A DNA stretch of 64,000 bases from Thermodesulfobacteriota bacterium (GTDB lineage: Bacteria; Desulfobacterota; UBA8473): NCBI GenBank assembly GCA_040757775.1, contig JBFLWQ010000013.1, positions 1-64,000 of the forward strand, given 5' to 3'. The notes under the pieces are model-generated. The model was given only the letters and a program-made list of their open reading frames with translations, was not told where the DNA came from and did not search any database. The translations under genes were made by a program, and so were the position numbers. This document shows positions 53,129 to 62,351 of the stretch, one piece after another. Every line of letters starts with the position of its first letter. Positions within the stretch are counted from its first letter, which is position 1.

Positions 53129-53923
53129 TTATCTTGACTCATTCTTAATCGTATTGAATAACTCGTTAGCCTCCTTAACAGTAGCATTTTCATGAATAAT
53201 AGCACGCAATGCCTTAATCATTGCTACAGGGTAATCATGCTGCCATATATTCCTTCCCAGATTCACACCCACAGCTCCTTTCTGAATACCATCGTGAACA
53301 AACTCGAACACCTCCAGCTCTGTGTCTACTCTGGGTCCACCTGCCATAACCACGGGAACCGGACAACCATTTGTAACCTTTTCGAAATCTTCACACCAGT
53401 AGGTTTTTACTACACGCGCCCCCAATTCAGCAGCAATACGACAGCACAGAGCAAGATAGCGGGCATCTCGTTTCTCTAATTCTTTACCGACCGCAGTTAC
53501 CGCCATTACCGGAATGCCATGTTCTTCGCCATCATCAACAAGCCTTGATAGATTCAGCAGCGATTCTTTTTCATAATTGCTGCCAACAAAGACAGAAATA
53601 CCCACAGCAGCTGCATTAAGGCGGATGGCCTCTTTCATAGAGGTGGTAATCCCTTCATTAGCCAGGTCCTTCCCAATTACACTGGTGCCTCCGGACACTC
53701 TGAGTATTATAGGTTTGATCTGGGTTGGGTCTATTGATGACCGCAATACCCCTCTGGTGACAAAGAGGGCATCACAATAAGGAAGAAGAGGTTTAATAGT
53801 CTCACCTGGTTTTTCTAATTTTCTCGTGGGACCCTGAAAATATCCATGATCTATCGGTAAAAACAGACAATGGCCATCAGGTTGAATCAAACGTGCCAGA
53901 CGGTTCTTTAATCCCCAATCCAC
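53129..53923 (-). CDS. Class I aldolase of the DhnA/LsrF family
   Basis: This 264-residue TIM barrel opens FLPIDHGYFQGPTRKLE, with LLPYCDALFVTRGVL and the Schiff-base Lys in ARVVKTYWCEDF. It ends GVNLGRNIWQH. The family includes archaeal-type fructose-bisphosphate aldolase, 2-amino-3,7-dideoxy-D-threo-hept-6-ulosonate synthase and LsrF. No lsr genes are nearby, so the reaction is undecided. The start is GTG with AGGAGGT upstream. Confidence 0.9.
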   Translation of the reverse strand: MDWGLKNRLARLIQPDGHCLFLPIDHGYFQGPTRKLEKPGETIKPLLPYCDALFVTRGVLRSSIDPTQIKPIILRVSGGTSVIGKDLANEGITTSMKEAIRLNAAAVGISVFVGSNYEKESLLNLSRLVDDGEEHGIPVMAVTAVGKELEKRDARYLALCCRIAAELGARVVKTYWCEDFEKVTNGCPVPVVMAGGPRVDTELEVFEFVHDGIQKGAVGVNLGRNIWQHDYPVAMIKALRAIIHENATVKEANELFNTIKNESR

Positions 53924-53960
53924 CTATACTACCTCCTTTTAGTCCTATTCACTTGTTTTA

Positions 53961-56867
53961 TTACCTAACCGCCACCGGAAAATCGGATATTGTATTCGGC
54001 TTTGTTGTTGTAGGGGTCTGCCTCCCTTTTGTCAGTTCCTTTACCCTCTCCGAAAGATACAGGTCAAGCATGTTTATGGTTATCTTGCCCTTACCTGTGT
54101 AATCCGCCTTACCGCTTATCCCTTCTACCAGAGCCTTTGTGAACGCTCCATTGTTCCATGCTCGGTCTTCAAGGGAATACTGTTTGCCTGCGGACGAAGC
54201 AAATACAACTGCACCGTTTTCTGCACTGGCAAGCTCATTTACTACGCCTGTAATATCAGCTACCCCCCTTCTTGTACCCATCACATTGCCTGAATGGCAT
54301 GTATCAACAAAGAGCACAGTCTTCCCTGCAAGAGATGCTACTGTGTTTTTTATGTCTGAAAAAGCCACTCCTGTCCTTTTTAACCTTTCTGTATTGGCAT
54401 TTGCCGGAAGGAAGTAATAAATACCGCTCTGGTCATTTACGCCATGCCCTGCTAAAAAGACCATTGCCACATCCTTGCTCGTCGTCTCCGTTGTAAGCCA
54501 CTCAAGGCCGTCCAGTATATCGTCTTTTGTTGCCTTCTCATCTGTCATGACTTTTACCACCACTTCCCGATACAGCCTGCTTTTTTGCCCCTGCATTACG
54601 TTTCCAAAGTCCCTTGCATCCTTTGCTGCAAAAGATAGGGTTAGATTCTTGTCTTCATATCTGCTAACACCAATGGCAAGAACATACAGCTTTGGCTTGA
54701 TAACAAACTCCTCCTTTTTTGCGCCGCGCCACTTCACCTTCACCCTTGCAGGCTCACTCACAGAGAACCTATTTTCAGCGATAATGGAGACTTCAGAATC
54801 CTTTTCAGGAATAGCAATCCTCACCTCACTAATGTCTTTATCCATGCCAACTATCTTCACGCCCCTCTCTGTTGCAACAGGCCTTCCGTCCACCAGTGCC
54901 TTTATGCCTGTTACAGGCTCTCCCGATGGGGTACGGATACTGAATTTGACCGTAATCTCCGGTGTGGAAACCTCTGAACCATCCGCAGGATGGACGATTG
55001 TCACTATGGGGGGCAGCATCTTCCCTATAACAACCTCTTGCTTTCCTCTGCCTGACTCTTCATTGGCAAGTCTTATTGCCTCTTCTTCATCCACGGCAGC
55101 AAGAACCTTTGCAATCACATCAGGGCGATAATAGGTACTTCTGAACTTCAATAATGGAAAGAAGTCTGCCGAGTTTTCTTTGCCGTTGTTTAAATGCCAA
55201 CCGATAATATCGTCCGCACCTGCCGATGCATCATAATAGCCTGACGGAGTCCATATAACCCACCTCTTTCTGTCATTATGGGGAAACAACGCCATAAGCT
55301 CTTTTCCATCCCTCACCCTGTACCACCTGATTGTCCCATCTCCAAAAGCCACCACTGCCAGTTTGCCATTGCCCGATGTATTTAGAGCCCACGCTGTAGC
55401 AGGGGCAGCAACTTTCCATTTCTGATTTCCGGATCTGTCAAAAAGGCGGAGATACCAATCTGTCCCAAGTAAAAAGGTCTGGTTATCAGGCAGCACAGCA
55501 AGGCTTCTTGACATCTCATAAAGGTCAAGTTTTAAATTCGTGCCGTTTAGTTTTGGGCTATAGGCATGTTCCCAGTCTGTAACATTGAGACCGCTTACTG
55601 ATGTGATTGGAGGGTTTAAGATTTGAGACCTTAGAATCGAATTCGGAGATTCAGGGTTTAACTCGAGGAAACGGTCTGGTATGGAGAATCGGGCAGGAGA
55701 TTTTCCAAACACTTCATAGGCAAACTGCACTGTAGAACCTTCATATGAGGTAAGGAATCCGCTTCGATTATTTCTGTAGTCAGCAATAGCAGGACTCTTG
55801 TATATTGCTTTTCTATCGTAGGCATCAAAGATTCCAAAGGCAGGATCATGCGAGCTAAAGACAACTCCTCCACTTTTCAGCGGAAGAATGTGCAGTATGG
55901 TATTGTCTGTTGCAGGCAAGTCCACGTATTTTCCCTTCCCCCCGTTTATCCATTTGCGGATTGGGCGTTTGCCTAAAGACCCGTTCCAATAACTTCCACC
56001 AGCGTAAAGAGAACCGCCGTCTGATGACCATGATACAGCTACTAAAGAATCCCCGTTTGGAATACCGCTTGAATCGGGCGAATAAAGATATGAAAGGTCA
56101 TTACTCGAGAGAATATCTACTTTTGGAGAGTCGTCAAATCCTACAGCTATTTTCGAACCATCAGGGGAGAAACTGACACCATAAGGCTTACCACCACCAG
56201 GTGACCTCTTTTTTGCAATGAGTCGGAAGCTGTTATCATAGAGGCGGACATAACCATCCCAGGATGTTGTCACAAGCTTGCCGGATATATCAAAATCAGC
56301 ACCATGTCCGTCGCTGCCGTAATCTCTGTCCTCTCTCACAAGGGAATAGTCAGATGTACGATAAATTCTGATACCATGTGTGCCCCACAGTGATGCAACA
56401 ATGAACATTCCGTTTTTAGAATAGGCAAGATTAAAAACCGTGGCAGATATTCCACTTATCCTTTTTGTAAGCCTTCCGCTTTCACGGTCAAAGAAATAGA
56501 TGGAGGCATACATATCATCCCAGTTTTGTCCCGTCCATCCGCCACAGGCAACAGTCCTTCCATCAGGTGACATGGCAACTGTAAAAATCATTCCCTCGTT
56601 ACCATCGCCAATGGGTGGCCTCAGTATTCGCAAAAGTCTGCCTGTTGATAGTTCCCATACATGGACTGTTTTATCATTCGAACCTGTAGCAATATAGCGA
56701 TTCTCTGCATCAATGCCAACCCTTCTGATACCAGAAATATGCATGCCTGTATCTATTTTAAGAATCGGGTCTTTTGGAGGCTCGGATGCCATGCTCTTTG
56801 TCATGGAAACAAGAAGGCTTAATACAGAGACAAACACAAAAATGACCTTATAATTTAATTTCCTCAT
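53961..56867 (-). CDS. Exported WD40-caspase (C14) protein
   Basis: This 968-residue protein has a signal peptide (about residues 1-27), then diverged WD40-type repeats to about residue 560. The WVIWTPSGYYDAS element follows, then an Ig-like segment (IVTIVHPADGSEVSTPEI), then a caspase-like domain from about residue 724. Its His-Cys dyad is intact: His808 in FLAGHG and Cys857 in VDTCHSG. The ATG at 56867 has GGAG upstream. The family cleaves after basic or other residues, but bacterial targets are mostly unknown. It is the last gene of the leftward caspase array, with the DUF4384 gene directly upstream. Confidence 0.9.
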   Translation of the reverse strand: MRKLNYKVIFVFVSVLSLLVSMTKSMASEPPKDPILKIDTGMHISGIRRVGIDAENRYIATGSNDKTVHVWELSTGRLLRILRPPIGDGNEGMIFTVAMSPDGRTVACGGWTGQNWDDMYASIYFFDRESGRLTKRISGISATVFNLAYSKNGMFIVASLWGTHGIRIYRTSDYSLVREDRDYGSDGHGADFDISGKLVTTSWDGYVRLYDNSFRLIAKKRSPGGGKPYGVSFSPDGSKIAVGFDDSPKVDILSSNDLSYLYSPDSSGIPNGDSLVAVSWSSDGGSLYAGGSYWNGSLGKRPIRKWINGGKGKYVDLPATDNTILHILPLKSGGVVFSSHDPAFGIFDAYDRKAIYKSPAIADYRNNRSGFLTSYEGSTVQFAYEVFGKSPARFSIPDRFLELNPESPNSILRSQILNPPITSVSGLNVTDWEHAYSPKLNGTNLKLDLYEMSRSLAVLPDNQTFLLGTDWYLRLFDRSGNQKWKVAAPATAWALNTSGNGKLAVVAFGDGTIRWYRVRDGKELMALFPHNDRKRWVIWTPSGYYDASAGADDIIGWHLNNGKENSADFFPLLKFRSTYYRPDVIAKVLAAVDEEEAIRLANEESGRGKQEVVIGKMLPPIVTIVHPADGSEVSTPEITVKFSIRTPSGEPVTGIKALVDGRPVATERGVKIVGMDKDISEVRIAIPEKDSEVSIIAENRFSVSEPARVKVKWRGAKKEEFVIKPKLYVLAIGVSRYEDKNLTLSFAAKDARDFGNVMQGQKSRLYREVVVKVMTDEKATKDDILDGLEWLTTETTSKDVAMVFLAGHGVNDQSGIYYFLPANANTERLKRTGVAFSDIKNTVASLAGKTVLFVDTCHSGNVMGTRRGVADITGVVNELASAENGAVVFASSAGKQYSLEDRAWNNGAFTKALVEGISGKADYTGKGKITINMLDLYLSERVKELTKGRQTPTTTKPNTISDFPVAVR

Positions 56868-56906
56868 ATTTAACTCCTTTCCAATGACCACTGGCCACTG
56901 TATCTT

Positions 56907-57773
56907 TTACTTCCCCGTCTTCAGCGTTGCCCTTTCTTCAAAAAACTCAGATGCAGATGTTTTTTGGGTATCAGATTTTTCCACTAATTTAACCCCTCTT
57001 GTCCTGGCACCAATATCATCATGCTTTGTCTTTACCTCATAAACTCCACCTATGTCTTTGACATTTATATCGCCCAGCGGAGATGTACTTGCATAAACAG
57101 ATACACTTTCTTCGCCAAAGGGTGGGTTTACCTCCAGTTCAAACCTGTCATTGCCGGAAGGAATTTCATAAATTACACCACCATTAAAGTAATTTTCTTT
57201 CCTGTATGGATTTGGCAATAATTGTAACAACCCTCCTTTGACATCCTTATGCAAAACAACAGCATAAAAAGGCTTATTGCCCTTGATGTAAATCTTTATC
57301 TTCTCGCCGTCACCGTATTCCTTCTTATCTGTCCAGATATTAACAACCAACGGAGCAGACGGATCATCCACAAGCTCTTTGGATTTCGAAATCTTTTTCA
57401 TAGCATTTTCATCAGGTATTACCTCTGCCTTAATCTTTACCTTGTAACAGTCCCCTGCTGATGCATCTTTATACCAGTTCTTTTCAATCTCCTGAATAAC
57501 CTTTACAGTCGCATTGGAATAGGCTGACACTAAATCCTTTTCAAGTTGAAAGTTCTTAACCTGTGACTCAGTTGTTACGTATGACGATATAAATTCTATT
57601 GCCCTTTTCTTTGCATCAGTCATTGCAGCCTGCTCTGTCTGTTTCCTCGACTTATCCTCACCCATGCAGGCATAACCCTCTGATTCGGTGATGGTGGATT
57701 GTGTAGCGTAGGTATGGTGGGCAATGCTCACCATAAACAAACCTAAAAATAACATAACAAATATTCTTGCCAT
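56907..57773 (-). CDS. Exported DUF4384 domain protein
   Basis: This 288-residue protein has a signal peptide (ARIFVMLFLGLFMVSIAHH). Residues about 35-120 contain a helical unit (KQTEQAAMTDAKKRAIEFIS) like LPP20/FlgT N-terminal domains. DUF4384 follows (about 140-235): VNIWTDKKEYGDGEKIKIY and LQLLPNPYRKENYFNGGVIY. DUF4384 is often fused to or encoded beside caspase-like proteins. Here it stands alone about 40 bases upstream of the WD40-caspase gene, with AGGGAGG before its ATG. It may be a partner or substrate of the caspase. Confidence 0.85.
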   Translation of the reverse strand: MARIFVMLFLGLFMVSIAHHTYATQSTITESEGYACMGEDKSRKQTEQAAMTDAKKRAIEFISSYVTTESQVKNFQLEKDLVSAYSNATVKVIQEIEKNWYKDASAGDCYKVKIKAEVIPDENAMKKISKSKELVDDPSAPLVVNIWTDKKEYGDGEKIKIYIKGNKPFYAVVLHKDVKGGLLQLLPNPYRKENYFNGGVIYEIPSGNDRFELEVNPPFGEESVSVYASTSPLGDINVKDIGGVYEVKTKHDDIGARTRGVKLVEKSDTQKTSASEFFEERATLKTGK

Positions 57774-57817
57774 ATTTCCTCCCTACAATATCTCTTTTTC
57801 TTCCAAGAATTTTATTG

Positions 57818-57900
57818 CTGGTTCAGGCTTGTAGCCTGAACCATACGTTAATGTCCTGGTTACCACACATTAATATCTTGGTTCAATCTACAAGATTCAA
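57818..57900. repeat. Hairpin repeat, copy A
   Basis: GGTTCAGGCT-TGT-AGCCTGAACC (57820-57842) is a perfect 10-bp hairpin. It is followed by ACATTAATATCTTGGTTCAA and TCTACAAGATT. The same order occurs at 62227-62290 within the same gene array. Confidence 0.75.
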
Positions 57901-58054
57901 AACCGTAATTCTGCTTTTCAACAATATTTTCTTTCTCAAATCTGTCAAAATCCATACCGTATTTGTCTCTGTAGAAATTATCTGTTATCCTCTATCGGGT
58001 AAGCTTCCTAATATATTCCCTGCGAAAAACCTCTTTAAGCTCATCCTCTGACAT
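57860..58054 (-). pseudogene. Broken antitoxin-like small gene
   Basis: Reading leftward from the ATG at 58054 gives MSEDELKEVFRREYIRKLTR, then an in-frame TAG (57992-57994), then ITDNFYRDKYGMDFDRF and EKENIVEKQNYGFES in the same frame. The second half resembles short antitoxin-type proteins with a F/YxxKYGMxFxxFE core. The stop and the missing partner toxin suggest decay. The last codons run into the hairpin repeat. Confidence 0.5.
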
Positions 58055-58160
58055 GTTGTCTATCTACTTTTTAAGAATAGTGATCATAAATCACACCACC
58101 TCTGTCTTTAAATGCCTAATGGTATAGTCATTTCACTAATTAACCTCAAACTCATCACAT

Positions 58161-61100
58161 TCACTCACCTGTCTTCCCTATCGGAAAAGCCTGCCCGCTT
58201 ATTGAGATTGTGGGATACTGTACTTTTCTAAATACTTTTTCCGCCAATACAGGCACTTCATTATCCACATAATCAGCGAGCTCGGTTGTTTTTATATAGC
58301 CTGACTTGCCCTTATCAGCCTTTCCCTTTAACCCTTCTACAAGCACATAAGTGAACAAACCATGTCCCTGATATCCTTCCACTGCCTCCTGCAAAGATGT
58401 GGAAGCAGAAAGAATGGTTGAGCCAACCGCACGGCTCAATATCTTCATTGCAGTGTCCTCACTCATGCCCCTTGTAAGCATTGCGACCTGTATCGCCTCT
58501 CCTAAAGCACCCGCGCTGCATGTGTCAATAATGATCAGCTTCTTTGTCGCAGGGATATTGGCTATAAGCTCTTTAAGCATGACCTGAGATAAGGCGTCTG
58601 TCTTTAGTTTCTCTGTTCTCGTCGAGCCGACATTTGATGTAATCAAAAAATACTCTCCCTCATCCACTGTGCCATGGCTTGCCACAAAAAATACAAAGAC
58701 ATCATCAGGGTTCAATGATTTATAAGCCGTAAGTTCTTTTATGATGTTTTCATTTGATGTTTGTTCTTTTGTAACAAGTTTTTTTATGTTTACTTTTTCA
58801 AAGAGGCCGGCAGTTACTTTTTTGAGCGTGGATTCAAAAAGCTCTGCATCCGGAACAGCATATTTAAGCTGCAACTTCGGGTTTTTGTATTCGTTGATGC
58901 CGACTATGAGGGCGTTAAGAGAAGGCTTTGTGAGGGATTTAAATGAGGCGGTTATCTCATGAATCGCGTCCTTGCTCTGCATCGTGTTTTCGGCATTAAA
59001 TGCGATTGCGCGGATTGTATTTGCACCATTTGTGAGCTTAAGCTTATAGGTTTTTATGACCTCGTTCTTGCTTGTAGGAACTATTTTAACTCCCCTTGCG
59101 CTGTCAAGGATGACAGCAGAGCCGTTAAGATAAAGCCGGACATCACCAATCCCTCCGCCTGAATCAACGAGCTTTATATTTACAAAGACTTCATCCTTAT
59201 TTACGTTAGATGGAGTATTCACAATCTCAACAACAGGAGGCTGTTTCACATCAGCCAATGTCTTAAAGTCTTTTAAAGAACCTCCTGAGAGCGCAAGTTT
59301 TACGATATCAGGCCTGAAAAATGCCTCGCGGTAATTTTCAATGCCATAGACATTATTGCCGATGCGGACATTTAAATGCTTATCGCCATTTGATGATGAG
59401 TTGTAATAACCTTCAGGCGTAATGACAATCCATTCGCCGTCGGTGAAACTGATGAATTGAGCAACCTCTTTGCCCGTGGAGATATCCCAGATTCTTGTTG
59501 TACCGTCAAAGCCTGCGGAAAAAATAAGTTTCCCATCAGGGGAAAAGGCTACGGAATAAACATCGTTTGCATGCCCTTTAAATGTTTTGATTTCATTTTC
59601 TTTTTGGACATCCCAGAGCTTGAGTGTGCCGTCTCCCCAACTTCCTGTAACTATAAATTTCCCATCAGAGGAAAAGGCTATAGCACGCACTTTTTCATGC
59701 CCTTTAAATATTCTTATCACTTTTCCCGAGATAATATCCCAGAGAGCAGGGTCACTCCAACCGCCTGATACAATATATCGTCCGTCGGGTGAAAATGCGG
59801 CGGATTCTATCATATATGTCTGCGAAGTCTTCTCAAATGTCCTTATCTCATTACCGGTTTGAATATCCCAGAGTGTAAGATCCTTATCAACCACTGAAAT
59901 TGCATATCTGCCATCAGGAGAGATGGACATGGAATCAGCGAAGTAATCATCTTTTTTCTTAAGCATCCTTATCTCTTTCCCTGTTTCGATGTCTGAGAGC
60001 GTGATTGTTCTCCAAGCAACAGAAAGAACGTATTTACGGTCAAGGGAAAAGGCTATAGATTTGACCTCGTGACTACTCCCCCCACTAAAAGACTTTATCT
60101 CTTTCCCGGTTGCGATCTCCCAGAGCTTGATGATATTATCCTTACTTCCTGAAAGAACAAATCTGCCATCAGGGCTGAACGCTACGGATATGATATTGCG
60201 GTCGTCACTATAGATGCTGTCTTCATGCCCTTTGAATGTGCGAATCTCTTTTCCTGTAAATATATCCCAGAGCTTAAGAGTGCGATCCCCCCTACCTGAA
60301 ACCATATACCTGCCATCTGGTGAAATGGCCAGGGAGAAAACCCTGTCCGTATATCCCGTAAAAGTCCTTATCTCCTTGCCAGACGCAATATCCCAGAGCT
60401 TTAGCGTTTTATCCTCGCTTCCTGACAAGACATATTTTCCGTCAGGTGAAATAGCGATTGAAAATACTCTTTGTGAATGCCCCGTAAATGACCTTATTTT
60501 GTTTCCAGTCTGAACATCCCAGAGATCGATGGCGTCTTTACGGTCTGTCTCGTTTGCAGCAAAAATATACCTTCCATCAGGGGAAAAGGTTACAGAGTAA
60601 ATCGCTTTACTGATATTTCCCTCAAAATTTCTTATCTCTTCGCCTGTTGCAATATCCCAGAGCTTAAGAGCGTTCTTACCTCCACTTCCCGAGACCACAT
60701 ACCTTCCGTCAGGGGAAAAGGCGAAAGAATAAACATCATTTTCATGTCCTGTAATTAACGTCCTTATTTCTTTGCCGCTTTCAACTTCCCATAGAGCAAT
60801 ACCTCTTACTCTGCCACTTAGGGAAAGAGAAAGAATATATTTTCCATCAGGAGAGAAGACTGTTTTGCCAGGCGTAGTAAATTTCCTAATCTCTTTACCT
60901 GTTGCCACATCCCAGAGCGTGGCGTATGGATAACTGCTTCCGGATAATACATACTTTCCGTCAGGAGAAAAGACTACAGAGTAAATGTAGGGCCCACGCT
61001 CTTTAAATGTCCTTATCTCCTTACCGGATGAAATGTCCCAGAGCTTTAGATCATAATTGACGTGATCTGGGCCTTCGGATGCTGATAATGCATATCTCCC

Positions 61101-61388
61101 GTTAGGAGAAAAGGTGACGGAAATAACCGCATCTGAATGTCCTTTAAATGTTCTTATCTCCCTACCGGACGCAATATCCCAGAGTTTGAGCGTTTTATCG
61201 GCACTTCCAGATAATGCATACTTGCCATCAGGGGAAAAGGCGACTGAGAAAACACCACTTATAATTTTATACCCGGCATGTCCAGTCTGCACAAAAATCT
61301 CCGGCTTTTCAGAGGCAATCGTAACACACGGCAGGATAAAAAGGATTAGAAAAGTAAAAATTTTAATCCGAAGGGGTGTCTTTCTCAT
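58161..61388 (-). CDS. Exported 14-repeat WD40-caspase (C14) protein
   Basis: This 1075-residue protein has a signal peptide (IKIFTFLILFILPCVTIAS). I count 14 WD40 repeats (about residues 40-640) with very regular cores such as FSPDGKYALSGSADKTLKLW, enough for two seven-bladed propellers. WIVITPEGYYNSS, an Ig-like segment (VNIKLVDSGGGIGDVRLYLN), and a caspase-like domain from about residue 820 follow. The His905 (VASHG) and Cys957 (IDTCSAG) dyad is intact. GGGGAAG precedes the ATG. Its layout matches the 968-residue protein downstream. Confidence 0.92.
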   Translation of the reverse strand: MRKTPLRIKIFTFLILFILPCVTIASEKPEIFVQTGHAGYKIISGVFSVAFSPDGKYALSGSADKTLKLWDIASGREIRTFKGHSDAVISVTFSPNGRYALSASEGPDHVNYDLKLWDISSGKEIRTFKERGPYIYSVVFSPDGKYVLSGSSYPYATLWDVATGKEIRKFTTPGKTVFSPDGKYILSLSLSGRVRGIALWEVESGKEIRTLITGHENDVYSFAFSPDGRYVVSGSGGKNALKLWDIATGEEIRNFEGNISKAIYSVTFSPDGRYIFAANETDRKDAIDLWDVQTGNKIRSFTGHSQRVFSIAISPDGKYVLSGSEDKTLKLWDIASGKEIRTFTGYTDRVFSLAISPDGRYMVSGRGDRTLKLWDIFTGKEIRTFKGHEDSIYSDDRNIISVAFSPDGRFVLSGSKDNIIKLWEIATGKEIKSFSGGSSHEVKSIAFSLDRKYVLSVAWRTITLSDIETGKEIRMLKKKDDYFADSMSISPDGRYAISVVDKDLTLWDIQTGNEIRTFEKTSQTYMIESAAFSPDGRYIVSGGWSDPALWDIISGKVIRIFKGHEKVRAIAFSSDGKFIVTGSWGDGTLKLWDVQKENEIKTFKGHANDVYSVAFSPDGKLIFSAGFDGTTRIWDISTGKEVAQFISFTDGEWIVITPEGYYNSSSNGDKHLNVRIGNNVYGIENYREAFFRPDIVKLALSGGSLKDFKTLADVKQPPVVEIVNTPSNVNKDEVFVNIKLVDSGGGIGDVRLYLNGSAVILDSARGVKIVPTSKNEVIKTYKLKLTNGANTIRAIAFNAENTMQSKDAIHEITASFKSLTKPSLNALIVGINEYKNPKLQLKYAVPDAELFESTLKKVTAGLFEKVNIKKLVTKEQTSNENIIKELTAYKSLNPDDVFVFFVASHGTVDEGEYFLITSNVGSTRTEKLKTDALSQVMLKELIANIPATKKLIIIDTCSAGALGEAIQVAMLTRGMSEDTAMKILSRAVGSTILSASTSLQEAVEGYQGHGLFTYVLVEGLKGKADKGKSGYIKTTELADYVDNEVPVLAEKVFRKVQYPTISISGQAFPIGKTGE

Positions 61389-61435
61389 ATCTTCCCCTTG
61401 TTTATTGATAAAAGAATTTATGCTCAGAGCTTATT

Positions 61436-61930
61436 TCAATCTTTTATGTTAAGTTTTTCCCTTTTAAGTTTTTCTTTCAGAAAAGCCAAGTCTATTTTAT
61501 CTTTATCCCTGACCGTATCTTTTAGCCGGATCAAAGCCTCTACATCTAAAACAGGAATCTCATTCCCAAGAACTTCAAACAATACTATATGGTTATGCAC
61601 ACTCTTATAGTCTGCAACCTCACCAATCTTTGCCATTAAGTCTATCGTTGCTCCGTCAGGGGAAATATATCGTATAACTGAATATTCTGTAACATCACTA
61701 AGTCTGATTTCATCAATAGACTTATCATTAAAAACCCTGTTCAGTGCATACTTTATTTTTGATATATTCTCTTCAGAACTGTCTACCAGAAAATCTATAT
61801 CGTTTGTAAGACGGGGGAATCCGTGTATTATTACTGCCCATCCTCCAATAAGGACATATGAAACACCCTCAGAATTAAATGCCTTGCAGATATCAAACAG
61901 AGTTCTGTCTATGCTCTTTTCATCAGCCAA
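61436..61930 (-). CDS. Nucleotidyltransferase family protein
   Basis: This 164-residue protein has the NTase pattern IGGWAVIIHGFPRLTNDIDFLVD (GG, then DxD), a later ATIDLM strand with the third Asp, and a C-terminal ALIRLKDTVRDKDKIDLAFL. It resembles AbiEii/MNT-like nucleotidyltransferases often acting in toxin-antitoxin pairs. The start is a TTG inside the 3' end of the small upstream gene (22-base overlap), so the two are coupled. It interrupts the caspase array. Confidence 0.82.
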   Translation of the reverse strand: MADEKSIDRTLFDICKAFNSEGVSYVLIGGWAVIIHGFPRLTNDIDFLVDSSEENISKIKYALNRVFNDKSIDEIRLSDVTEYSVIRYISPDGATIDLMAKIGEVADYKSVHNHIVLFEVLGNEIPVLDVEALIRLKDTVRDKDKIDLAFLKEKLKREKLNIKD

Positions 61931-62121
61931 TTTTCCATTTCCTTTTGGGCGTCTTTGAGAGATTTGTATTTATGAACACCACGAGGAAAATCTTTGACTA
62001 TTGTCTTTTTAAATATAGTGCTGTTTAAAGAGAAAACCAACTTAAAATAATTATTATCAGGCATAAAATTCCAGAGATTCTTTTCCGCATTTTCAAATGT
62101 CTTATATTTTAAAACAGGCAT
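61909..62121 (-). CDS. Small partner protein of the nucleotidyltransferase
   Basis: This 70-residue protein (LKYKTFENAEKNLWNFMPDN, FKKTIVKDFPRGVHKYKSL, DAQKEMENWLMKRA) is of unknown family. An ideal AGGAGGTGA site lies before the ATG at 62121, so longer upstream readings are unlikely. Its 3' end overlaps the nucleotidyltransferase gene by 22 bases. The arrangement suggests an antitoxin-like or regulatory partner. Confidence 0.7.
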   Translation of the reverse strand: MPVLKYKTFENAEKNLWNFMPDNNYFKLVFSLNSTIFKKTIVKDFPRGVHKYKSLKDAQKEMENWLMKRA

Positions 62122-62226
62122 ATAGTCACCTCCTGAGCAGAATCTTTTATATTCATAAGGCTGCAAAAAATCTCCGGCTCCTGCTTTCTTCTTCTCGATG
62201 ATAGCTTGTTGTTCCAACTCTCAACG

Positions 62227-62290
62227 CTGGTTCAGGCTTGTAGCATGAACCACACATTAATATCTTGTTCAATCTGCAAGATTAAACCAG
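62227..62290. repeat. Hairpin repeat, copy B
   Basis: GGTTCAGGCTTGTAGCATGA (62229-62248), then ACC, differs from copy A by one base. It is followed by CACATTAATATCTTG and TTCAATCTGCAAGATT. It flanks the nucleotidyltransferase pair on its upstream side. Confidence 0.75.
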
Positions 62291-62351
62291 CGAAGCAGGA
62301 AGTCTGTACCCCCCTTCCTTCCCACCTTAAATAAGGAGGGACTCTGGGGGG

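Larger units (their letters stand above)
57774..58160. other. Intergenic stretch with repeat and gene remnant
   Basis: This 390-base gap between caspase-array genes contains the inverted-repeat element and the broken antitoxin-like frame listed separately. No intact gene is seen. Confidence 0.6.

Noticed and set aside
58161-61388. Regular repeat spacing resembling a tandem or CRISPR-like array
   Set aside because: The periodicity is that of WD40 codons within one open frame. There are no identical short repeats with unique spacers, and no CRISPR or cas genes occur in the window.
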